From Dryas octopetala (lineage: Eukaryota > Streptophyta > Magnoliopsida > Rosales > Rosaceae): 64,000 nt of DNA. Position 1 is the first letter of the stretch. The number at the start of each line of letters is the position of its first letter. This document shows, in pieces, positions 11,594 through 22,494 of the stretch. The notes beneath the pieces were generated by a model, which was given only the letters and a program-made list of their open reading frames with translations, had not been told where the DNA came from and made no database searches. Where the stretch lies: NCBI GenBank assembly GCA_963921425.1, contig OY992839.1, forward strand, positions 17,654,910 through 17,718,909. Direction: 5' to 3'. The position numbers were made by a program, and so were the translations under genes.

Positions 11594-14500
11594 TGTAACG
11601 ACCTGACCCAAATTTTCACTAGAAATTTAAATTTTTATTTAACTATGTTTTTAAGAGATTTTTTTTAAAAAAGGATGTTGGATTGTATTTTAAAGATTTT
11701 GAGATTTATTTGGAAAAATAAAAAGGTTTTGATTTAATTGTAAATTTTCGTTTTAATTTGGGCTTGACCCAAAAGTCGACTTTTAAAACTAGTGGGCTTT
11801 CGATTTTGACTTTGGGTCCGTGAGATAGGTTTCGATCCCACGATTTCATAGACACGTAACACGCGTTGATCCGAGTTACAATTTGAAAGATATAGGCGTT
11901 TGAAGCGAGGGGCAATTTCGTAAAATGGACAAATTGGGTTTAAAAATTAGATTTTTCTAGAAGTTTCTCTCTCTCTCTAGAATATTCTCTCTCTCGTTAT
12001 TTATATCCATCTCCCCGCACTCTCTCTCTCTCCTCTCTCCCCGTGCCTGTCTCTCTCGCCCCTCACCCTCGCCGCGCCTGTCACCGGCGCGTGACGGCGC
12101 GTCCGACGGCAGCTGGGCTCGGGTTTTGGCCTGCTGCCATCGCCTCCCTCCCCTCTTTCTCCCGGTGGTCTCCGTTTTTCCAGCCGATCATCCATGACGG
12201 AGAAACGACGTGAAACAGAGCCGAGTCTCCCTGCCGGCGATCTCGCTTTTCCGGCCACGACGCCACTCCGGACCACCTAGGTTGTCATCCCCTCGTCGCG
12301 GCGAGCCTCCCTGTACTCTTCCCTTGCTCCGGCGACCTCCTATGGCGGTGAATCGAAGTTCTAAGGCCGACGGTTTCTCCGGCGATTTTCGGGCGTTTCC
12401 GGCGAGATTTGGCCGTCGACCTAGTTACGAAAATTAATCCTCTAGGTACGGGCTATCTTTCCCCTAAGGTGTGTTTTTCCAATTATGAGAATTTGAGAAT
12501 CTGAAATTGGGATGTTATTGTGCAATTGAAGGTTTTATTATGCAATTAGAATTATTTGGAGTTGAATTTGGGTATTCCTAGTTTTGTGCTGCTGCTGCCA
12601 CCGTTGGCCCCGCCCCTCGTGGCGGCGGGTTGGATGGTTTCTCGTATTTTTTCCACTTCCTTAGGGTTCTCGTAGCTTAATTCTAGGTTCGGTGACTATC
12701 TGGGATTATTTTTGTGTGTTGTTTATGGCCGGGCAGTCGCCGTGTGTGGTGGTTGGCCGCTCGTTTCGGTTGTTTAACAGCTAGTTAAAGAATATAGTGT
12801 ATATTGTTGGTTGTCTGGTCTTAACAGGTACATGGGCTCGATAAATCTCATTCCCGATGCCGTTATGCTGCCGGATTTGGTATCCGAGCAATGGCACCGT
12901 GAAGGGTACTTCGCTCTTTTACGTAGTTAAATTGTGAGTGAAACGTATCGGACTTTTAATGTAGAGTACCGTTAAATAATTGTCGGTTTTGTGTGATTTG
13001 ATGCTTTATGTTAGAGGAAGCTAAGTATAGGATTTAGACCATGGGAAGGAATTGACGAGGATTGAGACTAAAGGATTAAGCAATTATTATACAATAGACT
13101 GTGAGTAGGAATGACAAACAAGTAAGGGGTCGTGAGTAGGAATCAATTTCGGAAAGGTTTCGGTATAGTTCGGAGCAGACAGTGAGTGGACTTGGTTTCT
13201 TGAACGTTTTTTATTTATTTCATGGATTTGTTCATATTTTATATCTTGAGTAATTGATTTATGAGTAGTGAGTTAGATTTTGTTTTCTTTGAAATGATTT
13301 TTCATGAACTTTGAGATTTAAGTCATGATTATTATAATGAGTTTTATCCAAATATGATGATTTGTGAGTTTGATCTTGATTTTAAATTGATTATGGTTTT
13401 ATGTGGTTATTTGCCTAATTAATCATTTGAAAATCAAATATGAGATTTTATCTAGTTTCTTGTTTTATATATATATACGCACGGATTATTGCATATTTTT
13501 ATGGTCAAACGTAAATTGATTTGGTTTTATGTATTGGAACGTTATTTATTGGGTACTATTTTACTAGTTGTGTTTATATATTTTTGGTTTGAGGATTAAA
13601 AGTTCTGAGAATGCTATAAAGTTACTTTCTATTGGTGGAAAAAGAGATTTTGTTTGGTTATGAGAAATAGTTTTAAAACCACCTTTTCAGTACCCTCCAG
13701 GTTATCAGATAAATAGGTCTTTGGGACCCATCACGGCACACATATAGGCTTTGGGCCGTGTGTCGGGATGCTTCGCCCTTTGGGGGCCGCTCTGCGTGCA
13801 CGTAAGACAGAAATTATGGCTCTGCATGCGTATGACAGATCCTCGGCTCTGCGCATGTAAGATAGAAATTTTGGCTCTGCATGCGTATGACAGATTCTCG
13901 GCTCTGCGCATGTATGACAGAATATATGGCTCTGCATGCGTATGATAGATTCTCGGCTCTGCGCATGTATGACAGATTCTCCGGGTAACTGACTGGTGTG
14001 TGTGTTTTCAATTGTTAAGTGTTTTAAGTGATGAGTTTATGGCAGCAAAGGTTTTTAAGTAAGACGGTTTCAGTTGAACAGTTTTATTGATTTTCAATAT
14101 ATTGAGAATGTTTGAGAAGAAAGTTTTCAGCTCAAGTTATTTATTTATACTGATAGTACCGATTTCAGTTTGAGAACTTGGATTTTCAAAGTTTGATTTT
14201 CAGCTTCGAATTTATTATTTTACTGGGAAATGGTTTTAAAAACTGGGGGATTTCAAAGGACATCGTAAGGTTTTAAAGTTAAACATGTGTAAAAGGGTTT
14301 TTCTGAAAAGATATTTAATCTTTGATTTTCATTTCCATTTAACTGTCCACTCACTGAGAGTTTTTCTCACATATTGTTTTTGATGTCCCCTCAAGTAGTA
14401 GCGATCACCGAGGTCGGCCCGTACCATGTCGAGACATTCGAGTTCTCGTCTCCAGCTTATAGATATATTAGGATTTAAGGTTTCCCTTGAAATAAATAAA

Positions 14501-14755
14501 ATGAGATATAATTGTATAGTGGATTAGATATGCTCTGATTGGAGTTGTATTACTTGTGGTGGGCTTGAGATCTTATTTTTGGTTGTGGTAGAGGTGGTTG
14601 CGGTTTAGAAGTGCTTTTTAACAGGTTTTGGAATTTCTGGGTTAGTCCATTTTCAGGGGAGGTTCTGCCGAATTTTCGGTAGAATTTTTCCTTGAATTTG
14701 GATTCCCGCAGGATCTCTCCGGGTTTCAGGGTGGAATCCAGGGGTGGTCCTGTCA
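11594..14755 (+). mobile_element. Solo LTR, 3.16 kb, Ty3/Gypsy-like (possibly Tekay/Del)
   Basis: Begins TGTAACGACC, ends CCTGTCA, and is flanked on both sides by GAAGC, a 5-base target duplication. No second LTR copy and no gag or pol sequence is found inside, so it is read as a solo LTR left after recombination. It is homologous over long stretches to the second solo LTR (40386-51204): for example a shared GTCTGGTCTTAACAGGTA block near 12814 and 41621. It contains a CT-rich and GC-rich promoter/leader-like zone (11960-12430) and a minisatellite (13790-13985). The lineage assignment rests only on the style of the LTR start and is uncertain. Confidence 0.8.
13790..13985. repeat. Minisatellite inside the solo LTR
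   Basis: About 30-base subunits of the type GGCTCTGCATGCGTATGACAG alternate with GGCTCTGCGCATGT plus AGACAGA variants, giving a higher-order period of about 60 bases repeated roughly three times. It yields spurious open frames on both strands. The homologous solo LTR at 40386-51204 has no matching array that I can see. Confidence 0.8.
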
Positions 14756-15261
14756 GAAGCACTTTCTCATGTTAGGATTAGCGTTTTAGACCTATTGAAT
14801 CACATTTGGTGTTGAGAACGCATGAAAAAGTCATTTTGGTGCATACTTGGTCCAATTTCGTCTTAATTGCACCAAAACGTTCCCGGTTAGAAAGAAAGAC
14901 ATGAGGAAGCACTTTCTCATGTTAGAATTAATGTTTTAGACCTATTGAACCACATTTAGTGTTGAGAATGCTCGAAAAGGTCATTTTAGTGCATACTTAG
15001 TCCAATTTCGTCCTAATTGCACCAAAATGTTCACGGTTTGCAAGAAAGACATGGGGAAGCACTTTCTCATATTATGATTAGCGTTTTAAACCTATTAAAC
15101 CACATTTGGTGTTAAGAACTCACGAAAACGTCATTTCGATGCATACTTGGTCCAATTTCGTCCCAATTGCACCAAAACGTTTCTGGTTGGCAAGATAGAC
15201 TTGGGGAAACACTTTCCCATGTTAGAATTATTGTTTTAGACTTATTGAACCACAATTGGTG

Positions 15262-16651
15262 TATCCTAGTTCATCATCCATTGGCATTTGATCATTTTGC
15301 CGCACCAAAAGGAAAAATAGAAAAGGATTCCTTGGTGAATGGTAGAAAAAAGGCTACATATATATACACCATAAACGTAACTACAAGAGTAAGAATTCTT
15401 GAAAAGAATAAAAAAAAAAAAAAAAGATTCAAAATCCAGACTTGTCTTGAGTATTTACAGGTCCACTCCTGTCCAAACCAAAAAAGTAATAGACTACTTG
15501 GTGCATTCCTGACACGCCTATTATCTAAGTAATATTGACAAATTGGAAGGTACCAATTCCAATATCATACTTTGGTTGGGGTGCAGAGAATGCCCTGTGG
15601 CTATCAATTAAGAAATGACTCTTTCTATTAGGGACCCAAGACTTAACTTTGTCAAATAACCCAACCCACACTCTGAAATTTCAAATCAAAATTTTCTCAT
15701 TCCATGGAGGGGAAACAAAGTAATAGAGAAGTAATGATCACCCTTAATAGAATGCAGCACTATGAAATTTTTTTTTTTCTTACGTACTCAGTATTTTAGG
15801 CTTTATAATCCTCTGAATTCATGAGAAATAAAATACCTCAATTAATATACAATCCAAAAACCCAAATGAAGAAATGACAGACATAACTACATAAGTGCAA
15901 AATACATATATACACTTACCTGAAGAAATGCCTTCAATACCCACAATAATGCCAGCAAAGCACACCATTAACTGAAAACCCACCTATATATGTACACAAA
16001 TAAATTTTCAGAACAAAAAACAAATAGATAAATTCATAGACCAAAATAAGTGCATAGACAGATTTAAAGAAATAAAACAAAATATAGATGCACAAAAAGG
16101 AACATGAAAATTTTGAGAAAAAAATTGAGTCTACACATAATTTTTCCAAAACCCACTAACCCTAAAATCAAAGAGGTAGATAATCAGGAGAATAGAAGTA
16201 CATTGAGTCAATTGCACACAATTTTCCCCAAAACCCAAACTAAAAAAGGTAGATAATCAGGCTTACCCATGGATGTGAGAGAGAGTAAGCGAGCAGGATA
16301 ACCGATCAGTGCACAGAGAGTAAGCGAGAGGAAGATTAGAGCGAGATTGAGACAGTGAGATAGAGTGAGAGAGCATTTTGTGTATTTGGGGAAAGATTTT
16401 TTGCAAGAGTGAGCTTGAAAGAGTAAAAGGAAAGGTTTTTTGTTTTAGTTTTAGTTTTTTGTGAAACAGGGAGGGAAAGCAGCGCGCGTTAATTTCTTTT
16501 TGGGTAAAGGTGTGGCACGCTCAAGACCTCATCAGCATAAAATGATGCTATAGCGTTTTTAATGGGATATGCTATCATTGTGTTATTTTTAATAGCAGTT
16601 TGAAAAAAGTGCTATAGTAAAATGCTATAACAAGTACATTTTGTTGTAGTG
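15262..16651 (-). mobile_element. Unclassified fragment with a CACTA-like terminus
   Basis: The right end reads TTTTGTTGTAGTG (to 16651), the reverse complement of a CACTACAACAAAA terminus. Repeated TGCTATAGC-like motifs lie near it (16540-16650), as in CACTA subterminal regions, but differ from the ATATCAG type of the other CACTA elements here. On the minus strand a CT-rich leader is followed by CCATGG and a donor-like GTAAGC near 16265. A short exon-like stretch between TTTTCAG and GTAAGT near 15920-15973 could encode VCFAGIIVGIEGISS. I do not recognise it. No left terminus is seen; the fragment starts abruptly where the 150-bp array stops. It may be a truncated transposon with a captured gene piece. 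Confidence 0.4.
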
Positions 16652-16679
16652 CTATAACCAAGGCTAACCCTTACATCAG

Positions 16680-17821
16680 ACTCGAGGAGGATGGAGCAAA
16701 TCGAAAGAAAGTTTTACTCATACAAGAGCACAGCCCCACAGAGGAATCATCGTCGACGAGTGAGCAGAAGGTCAGCCAGATAAATCAAAATCAGAGAGAA
16801 GGGCCAAATGATAAGAAAGATCGGAGGAATGCAGAAAAAGGAAAAGGATGGAAGGGAAGAAACCAATTCAACGATCTGCCACTCAATTACAACCTGTCCA
16901 AAATATATAATGAGAATAAACATCGTGGGATCTTCCGCAAACCACCTCCTTTTACCGGACCTCAAGATAAAAGAGATAAAAGCAAGCATTACAAGCTTCA
17001 CAAGGACCATGGCCATGAACTGGACGAATGCCGAAGTCTAAAGGCGCAAGTGGCAATAATGATGAAGAAAGGATAGCTAGCCCAGTATCAGGCTTAAAAG
17101 GACAAATAGATAGAAGTAGAGACTCTCGTAACAACGAATGCAGGAGAGATAACTTTCCAAGAAGTGCTCACGATCCACGACGGGCCAGTTCCACTCAAAG
17201 GAACGAGGGTACAAGATCATGTCATGCATAGGCAGCTCGAGAAAGCAAGAAAGGTAAACCAAATCAGTTCGGCTTCAGCCTAAGTAGCCTCCCTAAGCAA
17301 GTTAAGAGTTATAACCTTCAGCATAAAGCATCTGGAAGGACTCGCTGTACCTCACAATGGTGCTTTGGTGATAACCCTCCAGATGGGAAAAGCTGGAGTG
17401 CACCGCGTAATGATTGATGGAGGAAACAGTCGGATGTTCTATATTTTGGAGTTTCAAACAAATGAACCTCAACGAAAATGATCTGAAGCCAAACTCAGCC
17501 CTGATCACAGCCTTCGAGGGAAGTTAGGTGATCCCAGTTGGAGAAATCACTCTACCTGTAACAGCAGTAGGAAAAACTCTTCAAGTAACATTCATTGTGA
17601 TCAATTCCCCTTCTGCTTACAACGTAATCGTGAGAAGAGATTGGATGTTCCGGATGGAAGGAGAAGCTTCTGAACGTTGTCAAGTGTTCAGAGTAATAAC
17701 TGCAAATGGGTTACATACGGTTGATATCAAAGGAGATCAACGAGTAGCACAGAAATGTTACAATATAACCACGAATATTAGAGCAAATGGAAAGGCTCCG
17801 ACAACCGAACTAGAAAAATAG
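16680..17821 (+). pseudogene. Tat gag end and protease remains
   Basis: The stretch near 16860-17060 reads as the C-terminal part of Tat-type Gag: FNDLPLNYNLSKIYNE and KHYKLHKDHGHELDECRSLK, the usual H/C motif of this lineage. Downstream (17528-17821) is a retropepsin-side region with FIVINSPSAYNVIVRRDWM, equivalent to the YNAILGRPWL-type block after Tat proteases. Remains only, with several breaks. Confidence 0.7.
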
Positions 17822-17869
17822 TAATCAAAGGGGAACCCACCATGAAAGATTGAGTTCGAGCCCGAACCA

Positions 17870-18727
17870 ATGACTACGAAACCATTGCTCGAAACGATCT
17901 TAGATGAAAAAGAACCAGATAAAAAGGTCTTGGTGGGAAGCCTGCTAAGAGAAGATGAACGTGAAAAATTAAGGACAATGCTTTGGAAGAACAGTGACTT
18001 CCTCGCCTGGTCACATAGGCTCAATGTTGAACCGAACACTCAACCTTTCCGGCAACAGCAACGAAGATTCGCACCTGAGAGAAACAAGGTCATTAGTGAT
18101 GAAGTTGATCGTATACTTGAGGTAGGATTCATCAAACATGTATGGTGTCCAAGCTGGATTTCCAATGTGGTCGTGGTTCAGCAAAAGAATGGGAAATGGA
18201 GGATATGTGTGGATTTCACGAACTTGAATAAAGTATGCCCAAAAGATTGCTATCCACTTCTGAAGATAGACCAAATGGTAGACGCAACTGCTGGGTATGA
18301 ACAACTGTCCTTCCTTGATGCATATTGGGAGTATAATCAAATCTCAATGGCAAAAGAGGACCAAGATAAACTACTTTCATATCAGAAAGAGGACTTTATT
18401 GTTTTACTGTGATGCCCTTCGAACTGAAGAATGCAGGTTTAACGTACCAAAGATTGGTAAATGGGATATTCAAGGATCAGCTAGGAAAAACCATGGAAAT
18501 ATTCATCAGTGATATGATGGTTAAAATTCGGATAAAATCTAATCACCTTGAAGACATTCAAGAAACATTTGAGGTACTTCGAAAATACAAGATGAAGCTG
18601 AATCCAACAAAGTGCATATTCGGGGAATCATCGGGTCAGTTCTTGGGTTACATCATGAGCCAGAGATGAATAAAGCTCAATCCCACGAAGGTACAAGCTC
18701 TTCGGGAAATGCCCGAACCAACCACCC
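17870..18727 (+). pseudogene. Tat reverse transcriptase remains
   Basis: Recognisable Tat-type RT residues: ERNKVISDEVDRILEVGFIK, WRICVDFTNLNKVCPKDCYP, IDQMVDATAGYEQLSFLDAY and YNQISMAKEDQDK, followed by palm and thumb pieces (KCIFGESSGQFLGYIMSQR). The sequence passes straight into Copia LTR at 18728. It is a fossil copy with several breaks. Confidence 0.8.
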
Positions 18728-20017
18728 TGAGTGAGTCAGTAAGCATACCAACACAAAAGGGGAGACGAATGCACACAAGATGTTCACCCAGAAAAACCAC
18801 AAAGGGTAAAAACTGGGGGTCTTTTTCAACTGACCGGGCAATCCACTAAAGAAGAAGTTCAATACAAAGGGAGCATACAGCACACAAGCTCAATCACTAA
18901 GTCCTAAACTAAGTGGCAGCTTTCTTACCCCTTTGTGCAACTTCCATAAGCAAGGCAATCGGTCATTCATGAAGAAGGCAGCTCCAACTCCAAGCTCATC
19001 AACCCATGGCACCAATTCACACCAAGCCCAGTAGATTCATCAATATATGAACATGATATGCAAATTTTGGATTCTTTAAAAAAAAAAAAATCAACCTTCT
19101 CAAGAAAGAGGCATGAAAAGGTTGATTCAGAATCCTTCAACTAAAATCTAAATGAATGTGTTTGAAAAATATATTAAAAGATTTAAACACTCAAGCCCAT
19201 TCAGATATTTAGATGAAACAAACAAGTTCAGAAAATCATTTTGATTTTGAAAATAAAAAAAAAAACATTTTCTAACTTGATAAAAGATAAGCACTCACCC
19301 CGAAAATACCCAGATAAGAACACACGAAAATACCCACTAAAAATATGCTCATCAACACCCACCAAAAAGTCTGAACCGAATATCTCATATACCCGTACAC
19401 ACACACGCCATTTCCATGTTTGCCCGAGCCACGTGGAAGCCAATCAATGGCTGTCCACAAGAGACGAATAAGGGGCATATTCCTTTTGTCCTAGAGGGGT
19501 ATCCTAGTATTACTAAGGATAGGAATGAGGAGCTGTAAAAACAAATATTGCTTTATTTTGCAAAAATCAGAAATGAAGAAGATGATGAATAGTGCTGAGG
19601 TGTGTGTAAGTGTGTGGCGTGAATGAATGAGATGCTATCAGATCAGATTGATACAGTGGGGGAACCAACTCATGTGCAATGCACATGCATGTTTAGTAAA
19701 AACAGAAAAATAGGTTTTCAATGAAATGGGTTTTAATAAGTAAAACCCGTAATGGCCCCACTGCAGTGTCTGTCACTGTATCAACCACTGTACGTGAAAA
19801 ACATTGTTCTTTATGACTAGTCAAATGGACAAAAAACTATTATTTTTCATGAATTGAATGAAGTGCAGTATACCTTGAGTCTTTATTCATTCTATACTTC
19901 TTCAATACAGCTGAACTTGTCCTTAATCTAGCCTAGAGCTTGTGCGTGATTAATAAAATTAAATACAAAGGTTTTGACAAGGAAAATAGCCAATATAACA
20001 AATCCTAGAAACTAACA
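18728..20017 (-). repeat. Copia 3' LTR copy
   Basis: Matches 33721-35010 with few differences by eye. The inner end is marked by CTAGAAACTAACA directly before the polypurine tract. It contains a 12-base A run near 19079 and the phrase GTCAGTAAGCATACCAACAC at its outer edge. Confidence 0.85.
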
Positions 20018-20030
20018 ATCTCCCCCTTTG
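20018..20030 (-). other. Copia polypurine tract
   Basis: Plus-strand ATCTCCCCCTTTG, i.e. AAAGGGGGAGAT on the minus strand, adjoining the 3' LTR start TGTTAGTTTC. This is the common polypurine tract of plant Copia elements such as SIRE. Confidence 0.8.
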
Positions 20031-20994
20031 GCTTTCCTTGACAAAACATCAACCCATTCACCTCACAAGACTCTCAACACTCAACCCAACACTATGTTAT
20101 AATGTACCTGCAAGAAGAAGTACTTGCACAACCTAAAAATATGATAGTACAGCAACCAATGCAGTTTAAACATAGCAAGCAATATAGATTAAACAAATAC
20201 ATTCTCCCCCTTTTTGTCACGGAAAGACAAAAGGACATACATAAAAAAAGAAGAGTGAAGTGCAAGAGAACATAGAGTTGGAAAATGTGCAAGAAAAATC
20301 AATGGCAACATGATCAAAAATGAACTGAAGTAAATGTCATAACTTTCCTGAAATTTGAACTCCCCCTAAAGACTAACTCTCCCTAAATGTTAACTCTCCC
20401 TAAAGCTGATAATCTGCAGCAGCTGCAGCATCTCAATACCGGGCTTGCAGAATATAGACATATAATATGAGGGGCAGCTAGAGAAGAAAATAGGCATGCA
20501 AAAAAGACTGAAATGCCCTTTAATGAACAGTAACCCAAAGAGCTAAATGGTCGTGTTAAAATGACTGTATGTGACGACTGCAGACCAGTCAAAATGGACA
20601 AATTAAGTTCGTACAAAACAGAACTGGGACATAAAACAGTGATGGAATTTGACGAAAAGATAGAGGAATCCTAGAAGAGTTGGAAGCAATGACACACAAG
20701 AAAAATCTACGAGTTAGATGTGCTTCAGGGATTTTATTTTTGACAAAAAAAAATTTGACAAAACAACAAACACAATTGAAAAGAATTAACCACCAATGTC
20801 AACACTCTAATAGATATGGAAAATGAAGATTGCAAATTTTGTGCAAGAAAATAAGCATATTTGGGATATAGGGAGGTCAATGCTAGCATTCAAGATTTGT
20901 TTTAGATAGAAAAACAATGTCAAAGACAACCAAAGAGGTTGAATAAGTTTTATCCACAAAAAGAGATTAGATTTTGGCCACTCAAGAGAATATC
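20031..20994 (-). other. Copia 3' noncoding region, first part
   Basis: Internal sequence of the Copia element between the polypurine tract and the CACTA insertion. It continues at 27646-28233 on the other side. No env-like frame or other gene is recognised. CCCCCTTTTTGTC near 20206 and CTCCCCCTAAAG near 20360 are further pyrimidine-rich, polypurine-like patches. Confidence 0.6.
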
Positions 20995-22494
20995 CACTAC
21001 AAGAATATTGTCAATAGATATCACCCATTTTATATCAGATTTGAATGTGACTGATATTATAAAAATTATAATATCAGATAATTTTTTAACTGATTTCTAA
21101 ACTTTATTAGATATCACATGGTTTTTTTCAACTGATATATAATATTGTCATTTTTCTAAGAACTTATAAAGACATCAGTATAAATTGTTAACTGATATCT
21201 TAAAACAACACTTATAATTTTTTTATCCTAACACTGATATGTAATGTGTTTTATCTGACTTAAATTTTTTTGTCCTACTCCCAAGTCCCAACACTTAGAC
21301 ATATACAGAATATACTAAAAATTAGATCTATCTCTCAGCTCACTTCGATCTCGATCTGTCTCTCGATCTCTCGCAAATTCCATCTCGCAAAAACTGTCTC
21401 AGCTCATCAGTGTCACACACTCATCGTCGGAGTCGCCGTCGCCGTCGCCACTCCAGGCCCAGACTTCATTGTGAGTTCGTCTGTCTCTCTCACTCTCACT
21501 TCTCTGTCACTCTCACTTCTCTGTCTCTCTCTCACCCTCTGACTCTTAGCCTCTCCATTCACAGACGTCAAAGAACAACCTGACCAGTCGCACCCCAGCC
21601 TCTCTCTTGCCATCGCCGCCACCGCTTGAAGATCCTTTCGACAGGTGAAGTATGAATTTCTGGGTAAATTAGTTTCTGAATTTTTGGGTAAATGAGTTTG
21701 CTCACAAGGGCGTTTTCTGTGTAAATTTGTTTGGGTAAATCAGTTCCTCAGTGATTTCTGCAAGGATCTGACTGGCATCCAGCAAATTCAGGTTCGCTCT
21801 TAATTTGGCTTGCCCTTACTCATAGGAAGGACATGCTGTGTAAACTGGTGTTGCATCTATGTATTTTGACCAGTTCAATTAGTATTTTCAACTGTAGTTC
21901 CATCTATACTTGGTAGAACATTTCTAGGCCTTAATTTTCAGCTTGGTTGTGATAGTTAATAGTATAACCCTGCTATTGTTGTTTAGTTTACTGTAGTGGG
22001 TTGCAAAATTTCTAGAATTTCAAGGTTAATGCCACTTCTGTGCATATCATGTGCTATTGGCATATCAGATCGTGTTTTTTGGCATTATTCGGTTTTGGTG
22101 GCTGTTTTGGATTTCTGGTCAAATTTAATTAAGAAGCACTTATGATGTGGGTCACTGCACATTGTTAGTTGTCTACTTGCATCCCTTTTCTTTAGTGTCT
22201 TTCTTGTTGAAAAATTTAAAGTTAACAACTGATCATTTTGTTTCTAGCAAGATTTAAACTACATGTATGTTTATGGCATGGGAGAATAGTTCTAAAAAAG
22301 TTTAAATCTAACTTTGTATCACAGAGTCTTACCTATGTCAGATATAAGTTATCAAAATTGAAAAGGGAAAATTATCAGAAATGTTATGTGCAATGCCCCT
22401 TGGAAAACTAAATGGGCTGTTCAATTTCTCTTGCTCACTGATTGGTCAGCATTCAGTTGGCAATTGACTTACTTTGCTTTTACTGTCATTCAGT

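Larger units (their letters stand above)
11263..15261. repeat. 150-bp tandem repeat array, about 5-6 copies, split by a solo LTR
   Basis: The phrase ACTTTCTCATGTTAGGATTA recurs at 11319, 11468, 14761, 14911, 15061 and 15211 (with changes), a period of 149-150 bases. Each unit also carries TTGGTCCAATTTCGTCCTAA, CACCAAAACGTTC and a GAAAGACATGGGGAAGC-like stretch. Units vary by roughly 5-15 percent by eye. The array is interrupted at 11594-14755 by the solo LTR, whose GAAGC duplication comes from the repeat itself. It ends abruptly near 15261. The unit length is in the range of plant satellite DNA; no known satellite is recognised. Confidence 0.85.

Noticed and set aside
13705-14011. Overlapping frames on both strands with CHTCAEPR/CHTHAEP repeats
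   Set aside because: Minisatellite artefact inside a solo LTR.
15934-16149. Minus-strand hydrophobic open frame of 71 codons as a membrane protein gene
   Set aside because: Mostly T-rich intron-like sequence; only the short exon-like piece near 15920-15973 looks coding.
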